In this document: positions 37,922 through 48,709 of the stretch, one piece after another | Layout of the letters: each line of letters starts with the position of its first letter | Numbering within the stretch: position 1 is the stretch's first letter | Source of the DNA: an uncultured Pelagibacteraceae bacterium | GTDB lineage: Bacteria; Pseudomonadota; Alphaproteobacteria; Pelagibacterales; Pelagibacteraceae | NCBI GenBank assembly: GCA_902581585.1 | Contig: CACHPB010000005.1 | Coordinates: forward strand, 1 to 64,000 | Length of the DNA: 64,000 bases | Direction of reading: 5' to 3' | Program-made: the position numbers and the translations under genes | Notes under the pieces: model-generated | Database searches by the model: none | What the model saw: the letters and a program-made list of their open reading frames with translations, nothing else | Told to the model about the DNA's origin: nothing

Positions 37922-39031
37922 TTAATCTAGTTTTCTTTTTGTCAAATTTAATATTATACCAGACACAATTGCTGTACTTACTATTGATGAACCACCGTAA
38001 CTTAAAAATGGTAATGTCATTCCTGTAGTGGGCAATACTCTTATATTTACACCCACATGTATGAATGTTTGCAATAATATTAAAGAAACACAGCCAATCA
38101 AAATTAGCTTTGATAGGTCTTCACTTATAAGATTGATTTTTTGTATTACTTTGTATGAAAATACAAGATATAAAAATAATATACCAATAACAATAATAGC
38201 CCCAAATTCTTCTGAGATAACTGAGACTATATAGTCAGTATGTGCCTCTGGCACTCTTGAATTTAAAGTACCCTCACCAATTCCCGTGCCAAAAAAACCA
38301 CCATTGATAATGGCATCACTGGCCTTTTCTGCCTGATAGTTGTTTCCTGAATTTGAGTCCAGAAAGGCTAAAAGTCTAATTTTAATATACTCAAACTTTG
38401 GAACAAATATCACTATATAACTCACAAAAGATACAAACAAAAAAAAGAATGCAAAAAAAATATATATGTTTACACCTGAAACAAAAATTAAAGCTAACCA
38501 TAATGAAGTTAATAAAAGTGTTTGTCCTATGTCTGGCTGATAAATTAGCAACATTAAAATTGGAAATAAAACTAAAGCAGTTAAGAAATATTTGAAATAC
38601 AGCCTTCTATTTTGAGTGGTCAGCATTAAGGATAAAATAACTATAAGAAAAGGTTTCACTATCTCAACAGGCTGAAATCTTGGCAAAAAAAACAGATCTA
38701 ACCATCTTTTTGACCCTTTGATTTCAGTTCCAAGAAAAGGAACAAGCAACAAACTTAAAAATGCAATTGAAAATAAAATTATTGAAAATTTAGTTAGCAT
38801 TTTTTGATTTAAAAATGAAAACCAAATTAAAATTATAATTGCAAGAGTTATATAAACACTATGTTTAAAAAAGAAATAGTAAGATTTTGTATCTAATTTG
38901 TCGGAAGCTATAAGAGAAGTGGAGACTAGTGAAAAAAAGAGGCCTAAAAAGAATAATCCTAAGATTATAAATAATAAAAATTTGTCAATATTTTTCCACC
39001 AATCATAAAAACTATCAAAATAATTATTCAT
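37922..39031 (-). CDS. ftsW: SEDS peptidoglycan polymerase FtsW
   Basis: 369 residues with about ten membrane helices. FLPRFQPVEIVKPFLIV, IYQPDIGQTLLL with the catalytic-site Asp of the SEDS family, EAHTDYIVSVISEEFG and TGMTLPFLSYGGSSIV near the end. It polymerises septal glycan together with FtsI, encoded upstream in the same run. It lies 3 bases after the murD stop. Confidence 0.95.
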   Translation of the reverse strand: MNNYFDSFYDWWKNIDKFLLFIILGLFFLGLFFSLVSTSLIASDKLDTKSYYFFFKHSVYITLAIIILIWFSFLNQKMLTKFSIILFSIAFLSLLLVPFLGTEIKGSKRWLDLFFLPRFQPVEIVKPFLIVILSLMLTTQNRRLYFKYFLTALVLFPILMLLIYQPDIGQTLLLTSLWLALIFVSGVNIYIFFAFFFLFVSFVSYIVIFVPKFEYIKIRLLAFLDSNSGNNYQAEKASDAIINGGFFGTGIGEGTLNSRVPEAHTDYIVSVISEEFGAIIVIGILFLYLVFSYKVIQKINLISEDLSKLILIGCVSLILLQTFIHVGVNIRVLPTTGMTLPFLSYGGSSIVSTAIVSGIILNLTKRKLD

Positions 39032-39034
39032 CTT

Positions 39035-40333
39035 CTAATTTTTAAATTTAGATTTTATTAACTTATTAAAATAATTTCCTCTTTGCTCAAAATTTTTAAA
39101 TTGATCGAAAGAAGCGGCAGAAGGACTAAAAAGAACCACCTTCTTATTTTTATCTTCTTTAATACAATTATTTAAATTTTCTATAACCTTCTTAAGAGTT
39201 AATGACTTTTTAAATAAAATCTCACGTGGTAATGATTTTGACAAAAAATTTCTATCTTTACCATAAACATAGGCTCGACTAATATTTGAAAAATACTTTT
39301 TATTTAACTTTAGCTTATCACCTTTTTTGGAAAGTCCTCCCAATATCCAATAAATATTTTTATAGCTTTCAATTAAAGGGACTGTTGATGAAAAACTAGT
39401 TGATTTTGAATCATTGATAACTAATAATTTTTTCGATTTACGAATGATTTGTTGTCTGTAATTCAATCCTTTAAATTCGTTAGCAGCTTCTATTACTGTT
39501 TTTTGACTCAATTTTAAAATTTTAGCAATTTTAAAAACAAAAGATAGATTTTTTTCATTACCAGAATTTTTAAAGTAAATATTATCAATTTGATTAAAAT
39601 ATTTTTTATAATTTAAGTAATTAATTCTTATTATCTTTGATCTTATATTACTCTTTTTAATCAACTTATTCAGAAAACTAGATCTAAAGTCTATGAAAGC
39701 AAAATCTTTTTTATTCTGTGATTTTATAATTTTAAATTTTGCCTCAGCATAATTTTTAAAAGTGCTATGCCTTTCTAAATGATCTGGACTTAAATTAAGT
39801 ATCACAGAATATTTAGACTTAAAGTACTTACTGTAATCTAGCTGATATGAAGATGCTTCGATAATAAAAATTGTATTCTTTTTTACTTTTTTTTCCCTTA
39901 ATATTGGATATCCAATGTTTCCAGTTAATCTCACATCTTTTTTATTAATTTTTAGAACTTCGTAAAGAAGTTTTGATGTTGTGGATTTGCCATTTGTGCC
40001 AGTTATTGCGATTGTATTTACTTTTGGATAGGATATTTGGAATATATCAAGTTCTGTAATAATCTTAGACTTGTTCTTAGTAATATAATCCGAAATTTTA
40101 CATTTATTAATATCTATTCCAGGACTTATAACAATAAAATCAAATGAGGTGACAAGTAAATTCTTTATGTTAAATAATTTTTTTTTAAACCTTTTAGGAA
40201 TATTTTTTTTATTGTCATCAAATATTAAACAGTAATTATCTTTTTTCAAAAAATTGTAGCAGGAAATACCAGATTTACCTAATCCATAAATTAAAATTTT
40301 TTTATTATTAAAATTAATTTGCTTATCATTCAT
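39035..40333 (-). CDS. murD: UDP-N-acetylmuramoyl-L-alanine-D-glutamate ligase
   Basis: 432 residues from ATG 40333, which overlaps the mraY stop (TAATG); the ORF track extends 19 codons into mraY. ILIYGLGKSGISCYNFL, ATP-binding TIAITGTNGKSTTSKLL about residue 110, EASSYQLDYS, NLSPDHLERH, NDSKSTSFSSTVPLIES and LFSPSAASFDQFKNFEQRG. It adds D-glutamate. Confidence 0.96.
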   Translation of the reverse strand: MNDKQINFNNKKILIYGLGKSGISCYNFLKKDNYCLIFDDNKKNIPKRFKKKLFNIKNLLVTSFDFIVISPGIDINKCKISDYITKNKSKIITELDIFQISYPKVNTIAITGTNGKSTTSKLLYEVLKINKKDVRLTGNIGYPILREKKVKKNTIFIIEASSYQLDYSKYFKSKYSVILNLSPDHLERHSTFKNYAEAKFKIIKSQNKKDFAFIDFRSSFLNKLIKKSNIRSKIIRINYLNYKKYFNQIDNIYFKNSGNEKNLSFVFKIAKILKLSQKTVIEAANEFKGLNYRQQIIRKSKKLLVINDSKSTSFSSTVPLIESYKNIYWILGGLSKKGDKLKLNKKYFSNISRAYVYGKDRNFLSKSLPREILFKKSLTLKKVIENLNNCIKEDKNKKVVLFSPSAASFDQFKNFEQRGNYFNKLIKSKFKN

Positions 40334-41418
40334 TATCTTAGTTTTAATGTTGCTAATCCTATCATTGCTAAGATAATTGATATGATCCAAAATCTAACAA
40401 CCACTGTAGATTCTGGCCAACCCTTTTTTTCAAAATGATGATGAATTGGAGCCATCTTAAATATTCTTTTGCCTGTGAGTTTAAATGATATTACTTGCGC
40501 TATAACCGAAACTGCCTCTAATACAAATAATCCACCTGTAATTGCTAAAACAATTTCGTGTTTAGTTATAATGCCAACTGCTCCCAATGATCCTCCTAAA
40601 GCCAAAGATCCTGTATCACCCATAAATATCTTAGCAGGTGGAGCGTTAAACCATAAGAAACCAAGACAAGATCCAATTATTGCCCCACAAAAGATAGATC
40701 CTTCACCAACGCCTTGTATATATGGAATTTGTAAATAATCAGAAAAAACCATATTTCCAGTCACATAACTAATGAATGCAAAACAAGCTGCAACTAATAT
40801 TACTGGCACAGTTGCTAAACCATCTAGTCCATCAGTTAAATTTACTGCATTAGAAGATCCAACAATTACGAATAAATAAAAAGGGATAAAAAACCAACCC
40901 AAGTTAATTACTAAATTTTTAAAAAATGGAAAGTGTAGATTTTGGAGTTCATTAGATCCACTGTAAAAATAAAGAATTAAAATTCCAGATAGTGCTAAAA
41001 CTATTTGAATAATAATTTTTAATTTTGAACTAATACCATTTGAATTTCTTTTTTTAATTTTTTGGTAATCGTCGTAAAGTCCAAGTAATCCAAAAGAGCC
41101 AGCTATATAGAGTAAAAACCAATTGTAAATATTTGAAAAATCACCCCACAAGATAACGCCAGAAAAAATACCAAGTAAAATCATCAGACCTCCCATTGTA
41201 GGAGTTCCTATTTTTTTGACTATATGATCACTTGGACCATCTTCTCTAATTGGATCATGAATTTGATTCAAAGAAAAATAATTTATAAGTGGTCCCCCAA
41301 CTAAAAAAACTACTATCATTGATGTAAACATTGATAGACCAGTTCTTACTGTTAAATATTTAAAAACATTAAGGAAACTAAAAATATCAACCAAACTTGC
41401 AAATAAACTAAAAAGCAT
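40333..41418 (-). CDS. mraY: Phospho-MurNAc-pentapeptide translocase
   Basis: 361 residues with ten predicted helices. GTPTMGGLMILLG, GLYDDYQKIKKRNSNG with the catalytic-region Asp pair, NLTDGLDGLA, WFNAPPAKIFMGDTGSLALGGSLG and APIHHHFEKKGWPE are the standard MraY motifs. It attaches the UDP-MurNAc-pentapeptide to undecaprenyl phosphate, giving lipid I. The start overlaps the murEF end by 11 bases. Confidence 0.97.
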   Translation of the reverse strand: MLFSLFASLVDIFSFLNVFKYLTVRTGLSMFTSMIVVFLVGGPLINYFSLNQIHDPIREDGPSDHIVKKIGTPTMGGLMILLGIFSGVILWGDFSNIYNWFLLYIAGSFGLLGLYDDYQKIKKRNSNGISSKLKIIIQIVLALSGILILYFYSGSNELQNLHFPFFKNLVINLGWFFIPFYLFVIVGSSNAVNLTDGLDGLATVPVILVAACFAFISYVTGNMVFSDYLQIPYIQGVGEGSIFCGAIIGSCLGFLWFNAPPAKIFMGDTGSLALGGSLGAVGIITKHEIVLAITGGLFVLEAVSVIAQVISFKLTGKRIFKMAPIHHHFEKKGWPESTVVVRFWIISIILAMIGLATLKLR

Positions 41419-44254
41419 TTAATTCTCCTCTTTTTAAGTTTTTTGTTATTTTATTTAATCCAGTAGAATTCGATCCTTTAATCATTAAGTATTCGCCATC
41501 CTTAATATCATTTTTAATAAAATTTAAGATATCTTTTTTCGAATTTAATATTTTCCCTCTCTTTTGTGGTCTTATTTTGTTAAATGTGTCAACAACATCA
41601 CCTCCAAATACATAAACTTTATCAATTTTGGTTTTGTTAATTAAATTTGCAGCCTTTTTGTGAAGTTCTTTAGAGTATTTTCCAAGTTCAAGCATATCAC
41701 CTAACAAAATTAATTTTCTTTTAGATTTAGTTTTTAAATTATTAAACTTATTTAAAGCAAATTTTAGAGATAATGGATTTGAATTATAACTTTCATCAAT
41801 TAAATTAATTTTTTTTTTATTTAAATTAATAGAACATAAGTCTCCTCTACCCTCTGGAGGTTTAAAGTCATTAAAGAATGATATATCTAATTTATTTATA
41901 TCAAAATAAACAGAAATTACAGCTAATGTTGAAAGAATATTGTAAATGTAATCTTCCAATTGTTTATTAATTAAAAATTTTATAATTTTATTATTAAAAC
42001 TTATTGAAACATTAAAATTGGATTTTAATTTTTTGATTTTAACCAATTTAATATTTGATTTATTTTTTATTCCAAAAGAAATTATTCTTAATTTTTTTTT
42101 TAAGGATTTATTTTTCAAAAAGTTAAAGTATTTGTCATCAGCATTTAACACAATTGAACCTCCCTCTGTGATATTATTTATAATTTCAGATTTGGCTTCG
42201 GCTATATCATTTAAATTTTTAAAATTTTTTATATGTGCGTAAGAAATATTGGTAATAACACCCACATCAGGCATTATTTTTTTAGTAAGAAAATCAATCT
42301 CTCCTTTTTTATCCATACCAACTTCAAAAATACCTATTTGATCGGTCTTCTTTATATTGAATAAAGAAATAGGAACTCCGTATTTATTATTAAAAGAATT
42401 TTTTGAATAAAATGTTTGATACAATTTACCCATCATTTGTCCTAACATCTCCTTTAAAGAGGTTTTGCCTGCAGAACCAGTAATTGCAATAGTGGAAATA
42501 TTAGATGATACTCTTATGGATTTAGCAATATTTGAAAATGTGTTTAAAGAATTTTTAACATATATATTATTTTTATTTTTCCTGATTAATTTATTATCAC
42601 TAACTGCAATAGATGCTCCATTACTTAAGGCTTGATTTACAAATCTATTTCCATCGAATTTTTTTCCTTTTATGCCAAAAAAAACATTATTTTTTCTTAT
42701 GGTTCTTGAGTCAATCGAAGACTCATTTATTTTAATATTTTTATCTATATTTTTTTTTGTTATTTCTGAAATAATATTAGATTTCCAGTTTCTACTTAAA
42801 GATTTATTTCTTTCATAGATAAACCTTTTTATAAAATTTTTATCTGAGAAGAATTTTTTGGTAATATATTCTTGGTAAACTTCATGTCCTTTTCCTGCAA
42901 CAATTAATATCTCATCTGAATTTATATCTAAAATAGCAGATTTTATTGCACTTTTTCTAGAAGGGATCTCTAATAATTTAGTTCTTGAAATATTTAATTT
43001 GATATCTTTTCTTATCTCATTTGGATCCTCACTTCTTGGGTTGTCATCAGTTAAATATATTCTATTACAATATTTATTTGCAATTCTTCCCATTAATTTT
43101 CTTTTAGGTTTATCCCTTTCTCCTCCGCATCCAAATACTAAGTTAATTTTTCTGAATTTAAACTGTTCCTTAACATTTTTAATACAAGTTAAAAGAGCAT
43201 CCGGTGTATGAGCATAATCAAGTATTACAATTCCATTATTGTGAAGTTTTCCAATTTGCTCTAATCTCCCATTAACTGGTTTTATTTTTTTAATGATCTT
43301 TACTATTTTTTCTATTGATATTTTGCTCTTTATTGCCGCCATGATAGCCATCAATAGATTTTTTATTTGAACTCTGCCAATTAATTTTGTTGAAAAGACA
43401 TATTCATTATTATTAATTTTAAATGTAACTTTCTGCTCATTTTTTAAAAATTGATGACTAATTACTGAAACACTTGAATAATTGCCTCCCATTGTAAATA
43501 TCTTAATCTTGTTTGATTTTGCAATTCTTTTTAATTTTGAAGCACTATTCAGCTGTGCATCATAAATAGCAACTGCATTTTTTTTCATTAATTTTTTAAA
43601 TAAGATTAACTTTGAATTTAAATAATTTTGTAAAGTTTTATGATAATCTAGGTGATCTCTTGTTAAATTTGTAAATATGCCAATGTCAAATTTTAATCCA
43701 TCTAATCTATTTTGCTTTAGCCCATGGCTCGATGCTTCTAAAATAACATTTCCAACTTTTTTTTGATAAAGTTTTTGTAAAATACTATTTATTTGAATTG
43801 TATCAACAGTAGTGTTATTAAAATTAATTTCTGTTTTTAACCCCTTTACGCCTAATGTTCCAATTGAAGCTGCCTTAATATTATTTAATTTTGCAATTTG
43901 ATAGTAAAAATTCACCACAGATGATTTTCCATTTGTCCCTGTAACTGCTATCAAATTATTTGGTTTTTTATTAAAAATTTTTAAACTAAATTCTGTCAAC
44001 AGTTTTCTGGGATTTTTATCCCTTAAAAACAAAACATTTTTTTTCCAGCCAATTTTTTTAAATTTGTTAGAAATTATAATTTTTGAACCATTTTTAATTG
44101 CATCATCAATAAAAAAATTTCCATCAGATTTTGTTCCTTTAAATGCAAAAAAAATATATCCCTTTTTAATTTTCTTAGAATTAAATGCTATTCCTGAAAA
44201 GGTCACTTTGTGATACTTTTTATGTAGGTTTGGTAAATAATCTTTAAGAAACAT
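41408..44254 (-). CDS. Fused MurE-MurF: UDP-MurNAc-tripeptide synthetase and D-Ala-D-Ala adding enzyme
   Basis: 948 residues, equal to two Mur ligases in one frame. First half: AVTGTNGKSSVVNFYYQ about residue 103, TNLTRDHLDYH, and LTDDNPRSEDPNEI, whose DNPR motif marks meso-diaminopimelate as substrate, ending GKGHEVYQEY. Second half from about residue 480: SSIDSRTIRKNNVFFGIKG, ATP-binding ITGSAGKTSLKEM (Ala for the usual Asn/Val), FNNKYGVPISL, EVGMDKKGEIDFL and DESYNSNPLSL. There is no stop or restart between the halves, so one polypeptide performs two consecutive steps. 11 bases separate it from ftsI. Confidence 0.95.
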   Translation of the reverse strand: MFLKDYLPNLHKKYHKVTFSGIAFNSKKIKKGYIFFAFKGTKSDGNFFIDDAIKNGSKIIISNKFKKIGWKKNVLFLRDKNPRKLLTEFSLKIFNKKPNNLIAVTGTNGKSSVVNFYYQIAKLNNIKAASIGTLGVKGLKTEINFNNTTVDTIQINSILQKLYQKKVGNVILEASSHGLKQNRLDGLKFDIGIFTNLTRDHLDYHKTLQNYLNSKLILFKKLMKKNAVAIYDAQLNSASKLKRIAKSNKIKIFTMGGNYSSVSVISHQFLKNEQKVTFKINNNEYVFSTKLIGRVQIKNLLMAIMAAIKSKISIEKIVKIIKKIKPVNGRLEQIGKLHNNGIVILDYAHTPDALLTCIKNVKEQFKFRKINLVFGCGGERDKPKRKLMGRIANKYCNRIYLTDDNPRSEDPNEIRKDIKLNISRTKLLEIPSRKSAIKSAILDINSDEILIVAGKGHEVYQEYITKKFFSDKNFIKRFIYERNKSLSRNWKSNIISEITKKNIDKNIKINESSIDSRTIRKNNVFFGIKGKKFDGNRFVNQALSNGASIAVSDNKLIRKNKNNIYVKNSLNTFSNIAKSIRVSSNISTIAITGSAGKTSLKEMLGQMMGKLYQTFYSKNSFNNKYGVPISLFNIKKTDQIGIFEVGMDKKGEIDFLTKKIMPDVGVITNISYAHIKNFKNLNDIAEAKSEIINNITEGGSIVLNADDKYFNFLKNKSLKKKLRIISFGIKNKSNIKLVKIKKLKSNFNVSISFNNKIIKFLINKQLEDYIYNILSTLAVISVYFDINKLDISFFNDFKPPEGRGDLCSINLNKKKINLIDESYNSNPLSLKFALNKFNNLKTKSKRKLILLGDMLELGKYSKELHKKAANLINKTKIDKVYVFGGDVVDTFNKIRPQKRGKILNSKKDILNFIKNDIKDGEYLMIKGSNSTGLNKITKNLKRGELNAF

Positions 44255-44265
44255 TATTCACGCTC

Positions 44266-45918
44266 TTAATATTTTGTGGCTAAAATTGGCCCAATTTTAT
44301 CTATCATCTGACCTGTTACCCAAACAGTAGTCCAACCTGCTGTATTTCTCCAATTACCTTTGTATGGATATCTATTGTCTCTATAATGATATACAAATTC
44401 TTTGTTTGCTTTTGGCTCATCTAACATTACTGCCAGGACAAATTTAGGATCAGAGGTTGGAAAGACAGAAGCGAACGTATTTACTTTTTTCTTGGAGTAA
44501 CCACCCTCTAAAGGTTGATCTGCAGTGCCAGTTTTTCCTCCAATTTCATAACCTGTTACATTTGCAAAACCTGCGGTCCCTTCTTTTGTAGATACAATTT
44601 TTCTAAGAATAGGATTAATAGTTTTAGATAAATTCTCATCAAGAATTCTTTGTCTTTTTGATTTTTTTTTCTCTAATAATGTCGGAGTTACATTATATCC
44701 ACCATTACTTATGATTGAATATGCTTTTGAAAGTTGTAACAATGTTGTCGCAATCCCATGACCAAAAGCAACTGTTGCAAGTTTACATTTGCCCCATCTG
44801 CCTAGCTGAGTTGACCCTATTTCTTGAATATCAAATTCTAAGTTAGATATAATTCCTATTTTTTGTAAAAATTCATTATAGTTTTCTATACCAACTTTCT
44901 CAGCAATTCTTACAGAACCAATATTTCCTGACCTGATTAAAATCTCCTCAGCTGTTAAATTTGATGGTATTTTGTCATCATATTCAGATATAGAATTTCC
45001 CGCACATGTTATTCTTTTTTCAAGATCATTAAACTCTGTGTTTGGTTCTACTACATTATATTGAAGTCCGGCAGCCAATGTAAATGTCTTAAACACAGAT
45101 CCAAATTCATAAACACCTTTGGTTGCTCTATTAATATATTTTTTATCAATAATTTTTTTTCTTTTGTTAAGATCAAAATCTGGAAGAGATACCATCGATA
45201 AAATGTTACCATTATTTATATCCATTAAAATTGCTGCACTTCCAACATTTTGAAAGATATCTTTAGATTTTAATAATTCTTCTTTAATTAAATATTGTAA
45301 ATCTTTATCTAATGTTAATTTTAGCGGTTTTTTTGAAGTTGTAAGTTCATAATCAAAAGTTTTTTCAATACCTGATATTCCATTATTATCGTTATCAATT
45401 TGGCCAATGACATGGCTGAACAAACTTCCATTAGGATATACTCTTGCTATGCCATCTTCCTGAATAAAAGATTTATCTCCCAAAAGAAGAATTTGTTCAA
45501 GTTTTTCAGGACTTATTTTTTTCTTTATGTAGAAAAATTTTTTTCCATACATTTCCTTTTCGAAATTTTTATTTGGAAAAATTAATCTAAGTGAAATTAA
45601 TAATTTTTCTTTATTAATTACTAGATTAGGATTGATGCCTAAATTAATAACTGGAACACTTTTAGCTAAAATATTTCCTTCATTATCTAAAATGCTAGAT
45701 CTAAAATTTTCTTTTTTTATTACCTTTTGAATTTCGGGAATTTTTTTTGTACTCAATATTATTACTTTTGAAGAAAATATGATTGCCAAAATAAAGAATA
45801 CAAAAAAAATAAATGCTATTCTTTCAAATGATATTTTTAAATATGACTTATTTTCTCTGAATGAAAAAATCTCATTATATTTATCTGAACTTTTAAATTG
45901 TTCATTAATCTCACTCAT
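44266..45918 (-). CDS. ftsI: Septal peptidoglycan transpeptidase (PBP3)
   Basis: About 550 residues from ATG 45918; the ORF track uses a GTG one codon earlier. One N-terminal membrane helix (IAFIFFVFFILAIIFSSKVIIL), a dimerisation domain, then the class B penicillin-binding domain: SxxK in YEFGSVFKTFTLAAG, SxN in IRSGNIGSVRIAEKV and KTG in YEIGGKTGTADQP. It cross-links septal peptidoglycan with FtsW. It overlaps ftsL by 8 bases. Confidence 0.95.
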   Translation of the reverse strand: MSEINEQFKSSDKYNEIFSFRENKSYLKISFERIAFIFFVFFILAIIFSSKVIILSTKKIPEIQKVIKKENFRSSILDNEGNILAKSVPVINLGINPNLVINKEKLLISLRLIFPNKNFEKEMYGKKFFYIKKKISPEKLEQILLLGDKSFIQEDGIARVYPNGSLFSHVIGQIDNDNNGISGIEKTFDYELTTSKKPLKLTLDKDLQYLIKEELLKSKDIFQNVGSAAILMDINNGNILSMVSLPDFDLNKRKKIIDKKYINRATKGVYEFGSVFKTFTLAAGLQYNVVEPNTEFNDLEKRITCAGNSISEYDDKIPSNLTAEEILIRSGNIGSVRIAEKVGIENYNEFLQKIGIISNLEFDIQEIGSTQLGRWGKCKLATVAFGHGIATTLLQLSKAYSIISNGGYNVTPTLLEKKKSKRQRILDENLSKTINPILRKIVSTKEGTAGFANVTGYEIGGKTGTADQPLEGGYSKKKVNTFASVFPTSDPKFVLAVMLDEPKANKEFVYHYRDNRYPYKGNWRNTAGWTTVWVTGQMIDKIGPILATKY

Positions 45919-46216
45919 CACTTCTCACCATTTGATCTATTTTTATTTGATTATTTATAATTTCTATTGTGCTTAAATTTTCTATTTTCTTTTGGACAAA
46001 ATTTTCATCGAAATAAATTCGTTGGTACTCCATCAACTTTTTTGGTGAAGTTAAAATACTATAATCAAGCAAAATAAGTTCGTAATGATCTTCTAATATT
46101 CTTATATTTTCTTTTAATTGAAAAATTTCTTTATCGAGTCTTTTTGTGGAATTTTTAGTTAAGGTTGTTGCAAAAATTAGAAAAACGATAGGTATAAATA
46201 AAATTAATTTTTTCAT
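45911..46216 (-). CDS. ftsL: Cell division protein FtsL-like
   Basis: 101 residues. A membrane helix (LILFIPIVFLIFATTLT) near the N-terminus is followed by a heptad-like region LDKEIFQLKENIRILEDHYELILLDYSILTSPKKLMEYQR, the short bitopic coiled-coil form of FtsL. The sequence is poorly conserved, so assignment rests on topology and the rsmH-ftsL-ftsI position. FtsL pairs with FtsB and joins FtsQ, activating FtsWI. Confidence 0.85.
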   Translation of the reverse strand: MKKLILFIPIVFLIFATTLTKNSTKRLDKEIFQLKENIRILEDHYELILLDYSILTSPKKLMEYQRIYFDENFVQKKIENLSTIEIINNQIKIDQMVRSDE

Positions 46217-46220
46217 ATAA

Positions 46221-47216
46221 TCATACCAGGTCCTCTATATCAGTAAAATTTTTAAATTTTTTTCTAAAATAGTTAAAATCACATTTATTATTTATTTTAA
46301 TTCCATATCTTAATTTAGCTGATCTTGATGGAGGATTATGTTTTATCTCTAATGAACTTGGTAAAATGGGTTTTTTATCAATCAATTTGAAACAACTTTC
46401 TGAAATATCATTATGAGGTAAATATCTTGAGGAATTTTTCTGCTCAGAGTGATGTTTGAAAAAAAATTTAACAATCTTATCCTCTATTGAGTGAAATGTA
46501 ACTACAGCTATGATGCCTCCTACAGGAATTAGATTAAATGAATTTACCAAGCCATTAATTAGTTCACTTATTTCATTGTTTACCAAAATTCTTAAAGCCT
46601 GAAAAACTTTTGTAGAGTTATGTATTTTAGTTTTTTGATATTTTTTAACGTTATCTATAATTTGAACCAAATCTTCTGTCTTTAAAGTTTTTTCTTTTCT
46701 TTTGTTTACAATTTCTTTTGCAATTTTTTTTGAGTATCTTTCATCGCCTAGCACTTTAAACACTTTTATTAAATTATTCTCTTTCATTTTAGATATAACA
46801 TCATCTGCTGAAAAATCATTTATACCCATTTTCATATTGAGTTTACCTTTGTGAGAAAATGATAAAGCTTTTTGAGAATCTTTAATTTGATTTAGAGAAT
46901 ATCCTAAATCAAAAATTATACCTTTAAGTTTGCTATTTTGTAATCTGACTTTATCTAACTGTGAAAATTTTATATTATAAAATTTAAATCTATTTTTGTA
47001 TTGCGCTTGAAGTTTCGATGCACTACTAAATACATCCTTATCTCTATCTAATGCAATTATATTGTTGTTTTTATTTTCAAGAATTTTTTTTGAATATCCT
47101 CCTTGACCAAATGTACAGTCAATAAATGTGCCACCATAAAGAGGGGAAATAATGCTAATTAATTCATTTAGCAGAACCGGAAAATGTTTGTTTTCCAGAT
47201 TTATGGTGGCATTCAT
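46221..47216 (-). CDS. rsmH: 16S rRNA (cytosine1402-N4) methyltransferase
   Basis: 331 residues (MraW). HFPVLLNELISIISPLYGGTFIDCTFGQGGYSKKIL is the SAM-binding start, GIIFDLGYSLNQIKDSQKALSF the central region, and TFHSIEDKIVKFFFKHH and KHNPPSRSAKLRYGIK the C-terminal signatures. The usual S-S-x-Q segment reads GYSLNQIKD. It methylates the 30S decoding centre. Preceded by ftsZ rather than mraZ. Confidence 0.95.
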   Translation of the reverse strand: MNATINLENKHFPVLLNELISIISPLYGGTFIDCTFGQGGYSKKILENKNNNIIALDRDKDVFSSASKLQAQYKNRFKFYNIKFSQLDKVRLQNSKLKGIIFDLGYSLNQIKDSQKALSFSHKGKLNMKMGINDFSADDVISKMKENNLIKVFKVLGDERYSKKIAKEIVNKRKEKTLKTEDLVQIIDNVKKYQKTKIHNSTKVFQALRILVNNEISELINGLVNSFNLIPVGGIIAVVTFHSIEDKIVKFFFKHHSEQKNSSRYLPHNDISESCFKLIDKKPILPSSLEIKHNPPSRSAKLRYGIKINNKCDFNYFRKKFKNFTDIEDLV

Positions 47217-47234
47217 TTATTTTTTTGAAGACCA

Positions 47235-48698
47235 TTAATTTTTTTGTCTTCTCAAAAATGCTGGGATTTCTAAATCATCTTCCTCATCTTTTTCTTCTAC
47301 TTGTCCAATGATTGAAGAAGCATCATCAATTTCTTTAGTCGATTCATCTGAGTTAAATAACTCTGGTGTTTCCTCATCGAAATCAAAGTTCTCTAAACCA
47401 TTTGAAGGTGTAGAATCTGCTTTAACTATTTCTTCACCTTTTACTGGCTGATCTGACACTGTAGGTAATTCTTGTTCAACTGTATTAAACCCATTTTCAA
47501 CGTTATTTAAGCTTGTTGTTTCCAGAACATTATCTGTTTTTGATGCTTCTTGATTTTCAGGTTTCACTTCATCCTCAATTTTGAGAGCATTTGCACCATT
47601 AGTCATTATTGAGCTATTTTGGTTTGAAAACGAAAATGCTTGTGAAGTATTTGTGTTAGAAAAGTCTGAATATCCTGGGTTTCTATTTTGTATTCTATGT
47701 ACCATATTTATAACCGATTTTGGTTCTGGTTGTTGACCATCTAATGACGTAGCTACAATTGAAACTCTCATTAAACCATCTAGGGTTTCATCAGTGATTG
47801 CTCCAATAATTAATTCTGCATCTGGATCTACTTCTGCTCTAACTTTGTTTACAGCTTCATCAACTTCAAATAGTTTAAGATCTTTTCCTCCAGTTATATT
47901 AACTAAAAGTCCTTTTGCACCCTTTAAGGTATAGTCATCAATTAATGGATTATTTATTGCCATCTCTGCAGCTTTTACCGCTCTACCCTCGCCTTCAGCT
48001 TGACCTGTACCCATCATAGCCTTACCCATAGAACTCATAACAGTTTCAACATCTGCAAAATCTAAATTAATCAAACCAGGTCTTACCATTAAATCTGTAA
48101 TACTCTGAACTCCATGAAGCAAAACATCATTTGAAAGCTCAAAAGACTCCTCAAATGTAGTTTGTTCGCTGGCAATTTTGAATAGATTTTGATTTGGAAC
48201 TACTATGATAGTATCCACATGTTTTCTTAATTCTTCAAGACCTTGATTTGCTTTTCTCATTCTAGAAGGACCCTCATACAAGAAAGGTAAAGTGACCACT
48301 CCAATTGTAAGTATATTTAATTCCTTAGCAGCTCGGGCGATAACATGTGCAGCACCAGTTCCAGTTCCACCACCCATCCCTGCAGTTATGAAAACCATAT
48401 TTGCACCCTGAAGGACATTTACTATCTCATTCAATGACTCGTCTGCAGCGGCCTCACCAATATCTAATTTTGCGCCAGCACCTAAACCTTTTGTTAAATT
48501 CAAACCCATTTGAATTTTTGTTTGAGCATGGCTTAATCTTAAATCTTGTGCATCCGTGTTTACAGCTATGAACTCAACTCCTTGTAAACCTGCCTCTATC
48601 ATTCCATTTATGGCATTTCCTCCAGCTCCTCCAATCCCTAAAACTAATATTCTTGGTTTTAACTCTTTTATATCTGGTGTTTTAAAATTAATTGTCAT
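47235..48698 (-). CDS. ftsZ: Cell division GTPase FtsZ
   Basis: 487 residues. [33 protein letters not shown], the tubulin signature [23 protein letters not shown] about residue 104, [30 protein letters not shown], a long acidic linker of about 150 residues, and the C-terminal peptide [14 protein letters not shown] that binds FtsA and other partners. It forms the division ring. Its place directly after mraZ and before rsmH is unusual; normally it follows ftsA. Confidence 0.98.
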   Translation of the reverse strand: MTINFKTPDIKELKPRILVLGIGGAGGNAINGMIEAGLQGVEFIAVNTDAQDLRLSHAQTKIQMGLNLTKGLGAGAKLDIGEAAADESLNEIVNVLQGANMVFITAGMGGGTGTGAAHVIARAAKELNILTIGVVTLPFLYEGPSRMRKANQGLEELRKHVDTIIVVPNQNLFKIASEQTTFEESFELSNDVLLHGVQSITDLMVRPGLINLDFADVETVMSSMGKAMMGTGQAEGEGRAVKAAEMAINNPLIDDYTLKGAKGLLVNITGGKDLKLFEVDEAVNKVRAEVDPDAELIIGAITDETLDGLMRVSIVATSLDGQQPEPKSVINMVHRIQNRNPGYSDFSNTNTSQAFSFSNQNSSIMTNGANALKIEDEVKPENQEASKTDNVLETTSLNNVENGFNTVEQELPTVSDQPVKGEEIVKADSTPSNGLENFDFDEETPELFNSDESTKEIDDASSIIGQVEEKDEEDDLEIPAFLRRQKN

Positions 48699-48709
48699 TT
48701 ATCCCCCGT

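Noticed and set aside
40469-40738. Plus-strand ORF of 89 residues
   Set aside because: Antisense to mraY, which has all its catalytic motifs.
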